Assembly: GCA_963663665.2 (NCBI GenBank)
Contig: CAXXKP010000001.1
Span: 930,001-994,000 of the forward strand
Length of the DNA stretch: 64,000 nucleotides
Direction of reading: 5' to 3'
From: SABI01 sp963663665
GTDB lineage: Bacteria > Spirochaetota > Spirochaetia > Sphaerochaetales > Sphaerochaetaceae
In this document: positions 24,187 to 32,626 of the stretch, in pieces
How positions within the stretch are numbered: position 1 is the stretch's first letter
Layout: each line of letters starts with the position of its first letter
Made by a program: the position numbers and the translations under genes
The notes under the pieces: model-generated
Seen by the model: the letters and a program-made list of their open reading frames with translations, nothing else
Databases searched by the model: none
What the model was told of the DNA's origin: nothing

Positions 24187-26673
24187 GTGGTGATAACTGG
24201 TATTCTCTATGGTTTAGCAAGTCTTGCATACCTCATCATTGGAATCGAGACATTTCGGTTAGAACGTAAGCAAAAAGCTAATTTTCTATTTCTTCTCAGT
24301 TGCACAACTCTTTCAATGTGGGCATTTCTAGTTGCCTGTGTAATGCTTTCAGAAACAGCTGAACTAGCACTGCAATTTAGAAAATCTGCCGTTTTCTTTT
24401 GGAGTATTGCCTATAGTATATATTTGCATTTTATAATTGTGCTTACTCAGAGTAATACAAAATCTAAACATCTAAATAATACTTTAAGGATTATCCTAAA
24501 AAGGATAATTCTCTATTTACCAGCTATATTTTCAATCTATCTCTACTATTTCAAGGAATCGTCAACAATTGAGGAGATGATTCGTCTTCCATATGGATGG
24601 GCATTTATTAATCTTCCAAGAAACTTTGTTTGGGATAATTATTTTCTTATTCACTACCTTGCCTACATTCTTTTAACCATTATAGTGTTGCTTAGATGGA
24701 AAAAACAAACAAGCTTACAACGAGTTAAAAACATGGTTCACATTATCGTGAGTGCAACCGTTTTTGCCTTGTTCGTAGGAACATTTACTGATTTTATTCT
24801 ACCAATTACTACTACAAACATTCTTCCTCCGTTAGGTGTACTCGTCTCCTTGATTCCTATCATTGGGGTAAGAGCCGCAACATTGCAGTATAGAATCCTT
24901 CAATTAAATCCATTCAGTGCGGTGAGTAACATTCTCCAAAATATGCAAGAAGGGTTAATACTTGTAAACCTTGACTATCAAATTGTCGAGGTAAATCAAG
25001 AGGCAGGAAGGCTTCTCAATTATTCAACCATAGAAATGAAAGGAATTCATTGCTGTGAACTAATCAAGGGCTGGGATCCTAGCCAAAATATATTGCCGAG
25101 TGGTTCAAGTGAGCATACTATGATAAAGAAGGGTGGAGACTTAATTCCGATAAAACTCACGATTGAAACGCTCTGTGACAAATGGAATGATCCTATCGGG
25201 ACACTCGTGCTTTTCCACGATTTGACGAAATCGAAGAAAATCAATGCTGAGCTAAAGAAATCACACGATCTTCTTGAAAACAGAGTTCGTGAAAGAACCT
25301 CTAAACTCGCTGCTATTAACCAAAACCTTGAAAATGAAATAATAAAACGGATTCAGATGGAGGAGAAAATCCGTACGATAACCTACAAGGATCCACTTAC
25401 AGGGCTTGCAAACCGAAGACTTTTTATTGACTGGTTAGAAAAAGCAATTTTTGAGATAGCAAATTCAAGAAACCGTATTGCGATTTTTAGTCTTAATCTT
25501 GATGCTTTTAAAATGGTCAATGATATCTTTGGGCATCGCCAGGCAGATTCTCTCCTTGTAGAACTCTCTGATAGGTTACAAACCGTATTTGGTAGCAATA
25601 CGATTATAGCCCGAAACGAAGGGAATGATTTTCTTATTCTTCGGCGTTTCAACGCTGATTCACCCACGCTATTCAGTGATGTGGAACAGGTTCGTTCAGT
25701 ATTTAATAAGGCTTTTGTACTGAAGAGTGAGGAAATCTATATTTCTTCAACGATAGGTATCAGCGTCTATCCAGATGATGGGGAGACACCTGAAATTCTT
25801 ATAAAAAATGCTCAAATAGCTATGAATGCTGCAAAGTCTTCAGGTCATGGTCAATATGAGTTTTTCAAACCAGAGCTACAGAAATCAGTTAGTGAAGAGA
25901 TGTCGTTGTCAAATGATTTGTATCAGGCTATAGAACAAAATCAGTTTGAATTATATTATCAGCCACAAGTAAACCCTCGTACTGGTATGGTAAATGGGAT
26001 GGAAGCTTTAATTAGGTGGCATCATCCTCAGCGAGGGTTTATCCCGCCTGGTATGTTCATAGAGATCGCCGAAAAGAACACTCTTATAATAAAAATTGGG
26101 GAGTGGGTTCTTCGCCAAGCCTGTTATCAGTTAAAATCATGGCAACAACAAGGGTATACAAATTTAACAATGGCAGTCAATGTTTCAATAAATCAAATCA
26201 CCAATGGTAATTTCCCTCAGCTTGTACAAATGATATTAGAAGAGACGAAGATACCGCCCTCTTCGCTTGAAATAGAGCTTACTGAAAATATTTTAATCAC
26301 AAATACCTCAAAAGTTATTGAAGAAATCTCCCTGATACGAGAGCTCGGAGTAAAAGTCGCTATTGATGATTTCGGAACTGTATATTCTTCACTTAACTAC
26401 CTAAAAATGCTTCCTCTCGACAGAATGAAAATTGCTAGAGAGTTTGTACAAGGTATTGGTATCAGTACCGTTGATGAGGCTATTATTTCAGCTATTATCG
26501 TAATGGCTCGTAGCATGAATCTCGAGATAATTGGTGAGGGTGTCGAAACCAAAGAGCAACTTGATTTCTTGAATGAGAAGATGTGTGATATTATTCAGGG
26601 CTACTATTTCAGTCGTCCCATTACTGCAGATGCGATGACGACCCTTCTTACATCGAAGAGGCCACTACCATAG
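24187..26673 (+). CDS. Membrane sensor with PAS, degenerate GGDEF and intact EAL domain (c-di-GMP phosphodiesterase)
   Basis: An 828-residue protein. Residues 1-230 have about seven membrane helices of the histidine-kinase N-terminal 7TM sensor type. A PAS domain follows (245-350), a coiled coil (350-398), a GGDEF domain (399-560) and an EAL domain (575-825). The GGDEF signature is degraded to EGNDF (478-482), so cyclase activity is not expected; it may bind GTP as a regulator. The EAL domain keeps E606 (MEALIRW), N665, ELTE (697-700), DD 727-728, K748 and GEGVE, so it should hydrolyse c-di-GMP. The start is GTG 24187 or GTG 24190. Its stop abuts that of the converging cyclase gene. Confidence 0.92.
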   Translation: MVITGILYGLASLAYLIIGIETFRLERKQKANFLFLLSCTTLSMWAFLVACVMLSETAELALQFRKSAVFFWSIAYSIYLHFIIVLTQSNTKSKHLNNTLRIILKRIILYLPAIFSIYLYYFKESSTIEEMIRLPYGWAFINLPRNFVWDNYFLIHYLAYILLTIIVLLRWKKQTSLQRVKNMVHIIVSATVFALFVGTFTDFILPITTTNILPPLGVLVSLIPIIGVRAATLQYRILQLNPFSAVSNILQNMQEGLILVNLDYQIVEVNQEAGRLLNYSTIEMKGIHCCELIKGWDPSQNILPSGSSEHTMIKKGGDLIPIKLTIETLCDKWNDPIGTLVLFHDLTKSKKINAELKKSHDLLENRVRERTSKLAAINQNLENEIIKRIQMEEKIRTITYKDPLTGLANRRLFIDWLEKAIFEIANSRNRIAIFSLNLDAFKMVNDIFGHRQADSLLVELSDRLQTVFGSNTIIARNEGNDFLILRRFNADSPTLFSDVEQVRSVFNKAFVLKSEEIYISSTIGISVYPDDGETPEILIKNAQIAMNAAKSSGHGQYEFFKPELQKSVSEEMSLSNDLYQAIEQNQFELYYQPQVNPRTGMVNGMEALIRWHHPQRGFIPPGMFIEIAEKNTLIIKIGEWVLRQACYQLKSWQQQGYTNLTMAVNVSINQITNGNFPQLVQMILEETKIPPSSLEIELTENILITNTSKVIEEISLIRELGVKVAIDDFGTVYSSLNYLKMLPLDRMKIAREFVQGIGISTVDEAIISAIIVMARSMNLEIIGEGVETKEQLDFLNEKMCDIIQGYYFSRPITADAMTTLLTSKRPLP

Positions 26674-27618
26674 TCATTCATAAAAGACTACACAGTTCTT
26701 ACCCTGTGCTTTTCCTTTAAGCAGTGCCTTATCAACTTTATCTAGTAGGCTTTGAATAGGCATCTTTTCCTTATGGAAGCTTACTCCACATGTAATCGTG
26801 ATATTTTTCTCTTCATATACATCATGAAAGTCAGTATTTTCAATATTGCTTCTTATTTGCTCGGCTATTATCTTTGCTTCTTCCACGGAAATCTCAGGGA
26901 GGAGGATCATAAACTCATCCCCTCCCCAACGAGAGATATAATCTTGTTTTCGCGCAGATTGTTGAATTTGGTTCGATACCGATTGTAGAACATGATCACC
27001 GGTAAGATGCCCATATTCGTCGTTTATTTTCTTGAAGTGGTCAATGTCAATCATGATTAGTGCAAATTCTCGATTGTTGAGTAATGCTCTGTGACTTTCA
27101 TATTCATAAAGTCGAAACATCTCTCTACGATTAAGGAGTCCTGTTAAGTCATCAGTACGAGCAATTTTTTCAATCTTGATTAACATCTTCTCAAGCTGCG
27201 AATTCCGTCGCTCGAGTTCTAGACGATACAGCCTAAGATCTGTATGAGTTTTTACTCGTGATTTCAGCTCGTGTGGATTGAATGGTTTTCGTATATAGTC
27301 AACAGCTCCAATCTCAAATCCTTTAATAATACTATCAATATCTATTCGAGCTGAGAGGAATATAATGGGAACAGAGATGTATTCAGGAATTTTTCTAAGG
27401 TTCGAACAGGTAGTGAATCCGTCCTGTTTTGGCATCATAATATCGAGGAGAATCAAGTCGAACAGAGTACTCCTAGCGAGGCGTTCTGCATCGATTCCAC
27501 TATCCGTAATATAGATATCATAACCAACCTCTTCAAGAATTTTCCCTGCAACTTTGACGTTATCAGGAGTATCATCAACTATTAAAACTTTTATCTGCTG
27601 TGGGAGAAATTCAATCAT
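26674..27618 (-). CDS. Response regulator with diguanylate cyclase output (REC-GGDEF)
   Basis: A 314-residue regulator. The receiver domain (10-125) has the acidic pair D15/D16, phosphoacceptor D59 (LLDIMMP) and K111. A helical linker leads to a GGDEF domain with an intact GGDEF at 232-236 and an RKQD inhibitory I-site at 223-226. It should make c-di-GMP from GTP when phosphorylated, with product feedback. The start directly follows the kinase stop codon, with GGAGG just upstream, so kinase and regulator are made together and very probably act together. Confidence 0.95.
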   Translation of the reverse strand: MIEFLPQQIKVLIVDDTPDNVKVAGKILEEVGYDIYITDSGIDAERLARSTLFDLILLDIMMPKQDGFTTCSNLRKIPEYISVPIIFLSARIDIDSIIKGFEIGAVDYIRKPFNPHELKSRVKTHTDLRLYRLELERRNSQLEKMLIKIEKIARTDDLTGLLNRREMFRLYEYESHRALLNNREFALIMIDIDHFKKINDEYGHLTGDHVLQSVSNQIQQSARKQDYISRWGGDEFMILLPEISVEEAKIIAEQIRSNIENTDFHDVYEEKNITITCGVSFHKEKMPIQSLLDKVDKALLKGKAQGKNCVVFYE

Positions 27619-30171
27619 CTAGACCTCCGTGTTCTGGTTACTATCAAAGGTGCCTGAAATTCTATCATTCAGGTCTATAATCTCATTCAATAAACGGCGA
27701 ATCAGGTCAAGGTCATACGAATCTGCAGCTTGCTGGAGTGTTTTTGCAAAAGAAATTACTGCACCTGCATTGTATTTATCTCCTATACTGAGCAGCCTTG
27801 AAGCAACTTCATGGAAATCCTTAATTCTATTAGTTTGGCTAGCAAGCTTGCATTGGACATCGCATAATTCATTCAAATCTTGTTGCATCGTAAGGTTCAC
27901 CTTCAGTTCGGATTCTGCAAGAGTTCCCATGATCTCTGCGAGATCTCGGATTTGATATTCCGATTCTGTTTGGGGGGTATTATCGGGCTCATCAAAATCT
28001 GAAGTACTTTCTTGATCATTAAAATTGCTTAAATCAGTATTGAGGTCTACTCCCATTACGTTTGGAAGCTCAATAGTAAAGGTTGACCCCCTTCCTGGAG
28101 AACTTTGAACTGAGATAGTTCCCTTCATTAACTCGACAAATCGTTTGACTATTGCGAGACCAAGACCAGTACCACCGTATTTCCTAATATTTTGGTTCTC
28201 TGTTTGGATAAATGGTTCAAAGATTTTCTTGTGTTGGTTCTCTTCAATACCAATTCCGGTATCTAAAACAGCAATCTTTAGATTTACAGACCCAGGCTCT
28301 ATTCCAGGACCAAGGTTCCAGGCTGATATGCTAATTGAACCAGTTTCTGTGAATTTGAATGCATTCCCCACTAAATTTAAGAGAATTTGTCTGATTCTGA
28401 TTCCATCAAGTACCAGTAGTCTTGGGAGCTGAGGATCGAAATGGACCTCCATTTTTAGAGATTTTTTTCTTTGTTCGTACCTAAAGAGCTCCTCAATATT
28501 GTTCATTTCTGATTCGAGGTCAACCGATTCAAGATGTAATTTAACTCCGCCAGCATCTAGTTTAGAGAGGTCTAAAATATCATTAATGATATTGAGTAGT
28601 GTATTACAAGCCTTCTTGATTGTCTCAATATGCTGTTTCTGCTGCAAATCAGTAATTTGTTTTTCTAAGATCATAGAAAATCCAAGAATTGCATTAACCG
28701 GTGTTCTGATTTCATGTGACATATTAGCAATAAATTCACTTTTCAGTGAGGAGGCTGACTTCAAAAGTGAGTTACTGTTTAATGCTTTTTCAAGTTCTTT
28801 TCCCATTTGTACTATCTGCATACCAGTTTCATTGAGTTCATCAACTGGGAAATCCATTGCCTCCTGATCATAGACGCCTTTTCCAATTTTTTTGAGCATC
28901 AGGTTCATTACTTCGAGTGGCTTTGAAATTCGGGAGCTATAGCGCCTTGCAGAGAGGAATATAATGATGAATATACCCAGAGAAGCTATGATTAACCCAA
29001 TAACCATATAGATGACGATTTTTTCCATCCTACTAGTTAGCGAGTGTGAGATTTTAAATATTTCATCATGAGGAACAAAAACAACTAAATTCCAGTCTGC
29101 CCCTTTGATTGAAGACCACGTAGCAACTTGTTGACGCCCTCCAAAAAAAAGTTCTAGATAGCCTTTGTCAGATTTTTTCATTGCAGTGGCAAGTTCTTTT
29201 GTATCTTCGCGGTTATTAATATTAAACTTTTCGGGTTTGAATGTGTCTTTGATGATTGCTTCTGAATAGGTATGAGTTGTCATCTCATCAAGACCAAAAT
29301 CTAATTCTCCCTGTTTTGGCATCGCCATGATCATCCCATCTTTGCTTAGAAGGACTCCATATCCATTCCAGGGGATGTTCATCTGAAGAATCTCATTTGC
29401 TATTGTGTCGACAGTAACATCGATACCAACTACGCCAGAGAGGAAATCATCTTGATACACAGGCGCAATTGAGGAAACCATCCATCCATGACCAGCAGGG
29501 TCGAGATAAACATCAGTCCATACTGTATCTCGAGCAGGATTATGTGTTGTATCAGCTTCATAATAGAAATTATAGTCAGGGATATCCATATCAGGAGGAT
29601 ATTGAGTAGATGTATCAAAATAGGGATAGATGAAGTTAAGTGAATCATAAGCATTGAAATAAATTGAAACGAGAAGTGGATTGCTCAATAGCAAATTCTT
29701 CATCATTGTCTCCATCGTAAAGAGGGAAGCAATTCGCGATAATTCATCCTCATCCACTGATGTGATATTGCTTAAAAATACTGCTGCTCCCCCCGAAGGT
29801 TTATCTGAAGTAGTAACGAAAGCATTGTCAGAACTATATCCAAGTCGCTGTGAATCTTCTGGTAAGAGTTCTGTTTTTATATGAAGGGCGTTGGCAGTTT
29901 CTAGTTGGTAAAATCTTGTTGAATTTTCAATACCTTCAAGCTGCTTCTCTATAATGGCAGATTCTTTGAATGCAATATTTGAAAGATTCTCTTGAGCTTC
30001 AAGGGCAAGGTATTGTTCTATTTCACTCATATGCCATTTATTAGTGAACGTGAAAACAAGGATAAATAAAAGTGCTATGACACCTAAAGGGATAATAATA
30101 GTTTTCAAATAAGATTGAAGTATCCAATTGAATAGTTTTATCTTGTGTTTTTTCTGTTTCATAGTATTCAC
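27619..30171 (-). CDS. Membrane sensor histidine kinase with extracellular Cache domain
   Basis: About 850 residues. Two membrane helices (near 20-45 and 385-408) flank a periplasmic dCache-type sensor of about 330 residues (GWMVSSIAPVYQDDFLSGVV, GVLLSKDGMIMAMP). A HAMP-like linker precedes HisKA with NMSHEIRTP (His near 486) and HATPase_c with NLVGNAFKF, LDTGIGI and GGTGLGL. The last 110 residues are a helical module like that at the end of many hybrid kinases, yet the receiver normally between is absent and is found in the next gene instead. A GTG at 30171, 5 bases after AAAGGAG, is the likeliest start. Confidence 0.93.
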   Translation of the reverse strand: MNTMKQKKHKIKLFNWILQSYLKTIIIPLGVIALLFILVFTFTNKWHMSEIEQYLALEAQENLSNIAFKESAIIEKQLEGIENSTRFYQLETANALHIKTELLPEDSQRLGYSSDNAFVTTSDKPSGGAAVFLSNITSVDEDELSRIASLFTMETMMKNLLLSNPLLVSIYFNAYDSLNFIYPYFDTSTQYPPDMDIPDYNFYYEADTTHNPARDTVWTDVYLDPAGHGWMVSSIAPVYQDDFLSGVVGIDVTVDTIANEILQMNIPWNGYGVLLSKDGMIMAMPKQGELDFGLDEMTTHTYSEAIIKDTFKPEKFNINNREDTKELATAMKKSDKGYLELFFGGRQQVATWSSIKGADWNLVVFVPHDEIFKISHSLTSRMEKIVIYMVIGLIIASLGIFIIIFLSARRYSSRISKPLEVMNLMLKKIGKGVYDQEAMDFPVDELNETGMQIVQMGKELEKALNSNSLLKSASSLKSEFIANMSHEIRTPVNAILGFSMILEKQITDLQQKQHIETIKKACNTLLNIINDILDLSKLDAGGVKLHLESVDLESEMNNIEELFRYEQRKKSLKMEVHFDPQLPRLLVLDGIRIRQILLNLVGNAFKFTETGSISISAWNLGPGIEPGSVNLKIAVLDTGIGIEENQHKKIFEPFIQTENQNIRKYGGTGLGLAIVKRFVELMKGTISVQSSPGRGSTFTIELPNVMGVDLNTDLSNFNDQESTSDFDEPDNTPQTESEYQIRDLAEIMGTLAESELKVNLTMQQDLNELCDVQCKLASQTNRIKDFHEVASRLLSIGDKYNAGAVISFAKTLQQAADSYDLDLIRRLLNEIIDLNDRISGTFDSNQNTEV

Positions 30172-30358
30172 TGGGTCTCCTTTCTCTGTCACTACTCAGG
30201 TTTTTTCTAAAGCAGTAATGTATAGCTTTGTTACCAAAAATAATTTTAAATTGGTTCCTAAGATTTATGATAATTCTAATGTAGAGCCATGGCAATTTCC
30301 AGTGTAAATGTTGCTAAAAAAGGAGAAAATACTCAAACACAGATACTGTTTTATGGCT

Positions 30359-30413
30359 TAAAAAAAAGGTAGTTCTTTTATCCAGAATAATTGGAGTAAC
30401 CAAGAACTACCTT
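30359..30413 (-). terminator. Terminator of the tRNA-Cys gene
   Basis: AAGGTAGTTCTT (30366-30377) and AAGAACTACCTT (30402-30413) form a perfect 12-bp stem, lengthened by further pairs in the loop. On the minus strand it is followed by eight T, directly after the tRNA 3' end. Confidence 0.93.
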
Positions 30414-30414
30414 A

Positions 30415-30486
30415 AGGTGCCGATCGGATTCGAACCGATGCATAGAGGTTTTGCAGACCTGTCCCTTACCACTTGGGTACGGCACC
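30415..30486 (-). tRNA. tRNA-Cys (anticodon GCA)
   Basis: A cloverleaf can be drawn on the minus strand: acceptor GGTGCCG (30486-30480) with CGGCACC (30422-30416), a D-arm with AAGTGGTAAGG, an anticodon loop CTGCAAA holding GCA, and a T-arm with GGTTCGAATCC. The first pair of the anticodon stem is a C-C mismatch. CCA is not encoded. It stands alone with its own terminator. Confidence 0.95.
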
Positions 30487-30618
30487 ATTGCAATAGGCAA
30501 CATAGCATAAAAAGAGACCTCAATGCAACCCCATCTTCATATATTGAAATATCTGTTTTTATTTTAATTATCTAGAATATATTTGTTCTTTTATTTGGAG
30601 AATATAAATAATCGTTCA

Positions 30619-30660
30619 TTGACACATCCATAAACATTCATTATAATTCAAAAAGATTCA
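30619..30660 (+). promoter_or_regulatory. Consensus promoter with three phased ATTCA repeats, upstream of the DeoR-family gene
   Basis: TTGACA (30619-30624), 17 bases, TATAAT (30642-30647): a perfect consensus promoter. ATTCA occurs at 30636, 30646 and 30656, exactly ten bases apart, spanning the -10 box and the start point. Such helically phased direct repeats suit a multimeric DeoR-type repressor, probably acting on its own operon. Confidence 0.75.
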
Positions 30661-30684
30661 AAAAAAGAGGTGAGGTGATAAAGT

Positions 30685-31458
30685 ATGAGTGTTATACCTG
30701 CAGACCGACAGAGACAGATAATCAATATCATTAACTCAGAACAGGTGGTACAAGTTCATGAACTAAGTTCTCTTTTTGAAGTGAGTGAGTTGACTATCCG
30801 AAGGGATTTGGATCACCTTGCAAAGAGTGGATTAGTCGAAAGAACGCATGGTGGAGCAACGGTGAGAAGAAATCTTCCCATTGAGCCTGCCTTTTCGGAT
30901 AAATCCCAAGAACAGAAAGAAGAAAAAATTCTTATAGCGAACAAAGCTGCTACCTATATCAACGAAGGTGACACTGTATTTATCAACAGTGGATCCACCA
31001 CATACGAAGTCATTAAGGCGTTGAAAGATAAGAGAATCACAATAGTTACAAATAATATTGATGCTACAAGATTATTACATGAAGGAGCGCAATTCACACT
31101 TATCCTTATTGGAGGAGTGTATAGAATGCGTAGTCATTCTGTTTCAGGAACTCTTTCTTCTGCCATAGTAAATCAAATATATGCGAATAAGGCTATCATT
31201 GGGGTCGATGGATGCAGCGTCGCTTCAGGTCTTACTACTCCTGTGATAGAAGAAGCTCAAACAACTAGACAAATGATTGAACGTACTGTAGGTCCGGTGA
31301 TAGTGGTTGCAACAGGAAATAAAATTGGCGTTGTTTCTAACTATGTAACTGTTGGAATAGATGAGATTGATGTTCTCATCACAGATGTTGGTGGAAAGAA
31401 AATGCTTTCAATGAAAGAGATTGTTGAAAGAGAGATTGAATTAGTAATTGCTGGTTAA
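30685..31458 (+). CDS. DeoR/GlpR-family transcriptional regulator
   Basis: A 257-residue repressor. Residues 6-58 are the DeoR winged helix-turn-helix (RQRQIINIINSEQVVQVHEL and SELTIRRDLDHLAKSGLVER, ending in RTHGGA). The remainder is the sugar-phosphate-isomerase-like effector domain with FINSGSTTYEVI and a lysine-bearing KAIIGVDG. GAGGTGAGGTG serves as ribosome site. It heads an operon with a malate/lactate-type dehydrogenase and malic enzyme. The ligand is unknown, though DeoR proteins usually sense phosphorylated metabolites. Confidence 0.93.
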   Translation: MSVIPADRQRQIINIINSEQVVQVHELSSLFEVSELTIRRDLDHLAKSGLVERTHGGATVRRNLPIEPAFSDKSQEQKEEKILIANKAATYINEGDTVFINSGSTTYEVIKALKDKRITIVTNNIDATRLLHEGAQFTLILIGGVYRMRSHSVSGTLSSAIVNQIYANKAIIGVDGCSVASGLTTPVIEEAQTTRQMIERTVGPVIVVATGNKIGVVSNYVTVGIDEIDVLITDVGGKKMLSMKEIVEREIELVIAG

Positions 31459-31481
31459 GCAATAATAAATGGAGGGAAAGC

Positions 31482-32612
31482 ATGTCATACGCAGATGCTT
31501 ATAAAGATTGTGCATGGATGGATTTTAAAACACTTGAAAAATTCATGGTTGACTCATTGATGGCAGTTGGAATTAATGAAACAGATGCCAAAATAATCGG
31601 AGATGTTCTTATCGAAAGTGATAAAAGAGGAATAGATTCTCATGGTATTGGGAGACTTAAACCAATTTATATTGATCGAATTAACATTGGAATTATGAAC
31701 CCTGTAACAGAGATTGAAATCCTAAAAGATGATATGAGTACTGCTGTTCTTGATGGCCATAATGGTATGGGGCATGTCGTTGGGAAAAAAGCCATGGAAA
31801 TGGCTATCGAAAAAGCAAAGAAATATGGAACAGGAATGGTTGCTGTAAGAAATAGTAATCACTATGGTATTGCTGGCTATTTTGCTACGATGGCTACAGA
31901 TGCTGGAATGATTGGAATCACAGGGACGAACGCACGTCCTTCGATTGCTCCAACATTTGGAGTTGAGAACATGATGGGGACGAACCCTCTCACTTTTGGT
32001 ATTCCTACTGATGATCCTTTCCCTTTTGTACTAGATTGTGCCACAAGTGTTACTCAGAGAGGAAAAATCGAAGTTTATGGAAGAGCTGGGAAAGAACTTC
32101 CTGAAGGGTGGGTTATAGGACATGATGGGACTACTCGAACTGACACACAACAAGTATTAAAAGATCTTACAACTGGACAAGCAGCCCTTACGCCTCTTGG
32201 AGGAATGGGTGAGCAAACCGGTGGATATAAAGGGTTTGGTTATGCAATGGTTGTGGAAATTCTCTCTGCTGCATTACAAGATGGAGCGTTTATGAAGGAG
32301 TTGAATGGTTTTGATGAAAACCATAAACCTATTCCTTATCCGCTAGGACATTTCTTTATTGCAATTGATCCTGCTCGTTTTATGGGTCTTGATATATTTA
32401 AAAGAGTCGCAGGAACAATCTGTCGCCAAATCAGAGCTTCAGAGAAGGCTCCTGGACAGGATAGAATTTATACTGCAGGAGAAAAAGAGTATGAGGCTTT
32501 CCTTTATAGATCTGAACATGGTTGTCCTGTTCCTCCAAGCTTACAAAAAATGATGGTGGAACTTCGAGATACCTACAAATTAAATTATTCATTCGATTTT
32601 GAAAAAAAATAA
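31482..32612 (+). CDS. Malate/L-lactate/ureidoglycolate dehydrogenase family (Ldh_2) oxidoreductase
   Basis: A 376-residue NAD(P)-dependent dehydrogenase of the Ldh_2 family, unrelated to classical malate dehydrogenase. Typical blocks are SDKRGIDSHGIGRL (about 50-63), VAVRNSNHYGIAGYF with the catalytic His near 127, and NARPSIAPTFGVENMMGTNP near 150-170. It oxidises a 2-hydroxy acid to the 2-oxo acid; malate to oxaloacetate is favoured here by the malic enzyme 14 bases downstream and by the oad genes elsewhere in the window. TGGAGGG lies before the ATG. Lactate or another hydroxy acid remains possible. Confidence 0.9.
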   Translation: MSYADAYKDCAWMDFKTLEKFMVDSLMAVGINETDAKIIGDVLIESDKRGIDSHGIGRLKPIYIDRINIGIMNPVTEIEILKDDMSTAVLDGHNGMGHVVGKKAMEMAIEKAKKYGTGMVAVRNSNHYGIAGYFATMATDAGMIGITGTNARPSIAPTFGVENMMGTNPLTFGIPTDDPFPFVLDCATSVTQRGKIEVYGRAGKELPEGWVIGHDGTTRTDTQQVLKDLTTGQAALTPLGGMGEQTGGYKGFGYAMVVEILSAALQDGAFMKELNGFDENHKPIPYPLGHFFIAIDPARFMGLDIFKRVAGTICRQIRASEKAPGQDRIYTAGEKEYEAFLYRSEHGCPVPPSLQKMMVELRDTYKLNYSFDFEKK

Positions 32613-32626
32613 GGAGTATATGTAAA

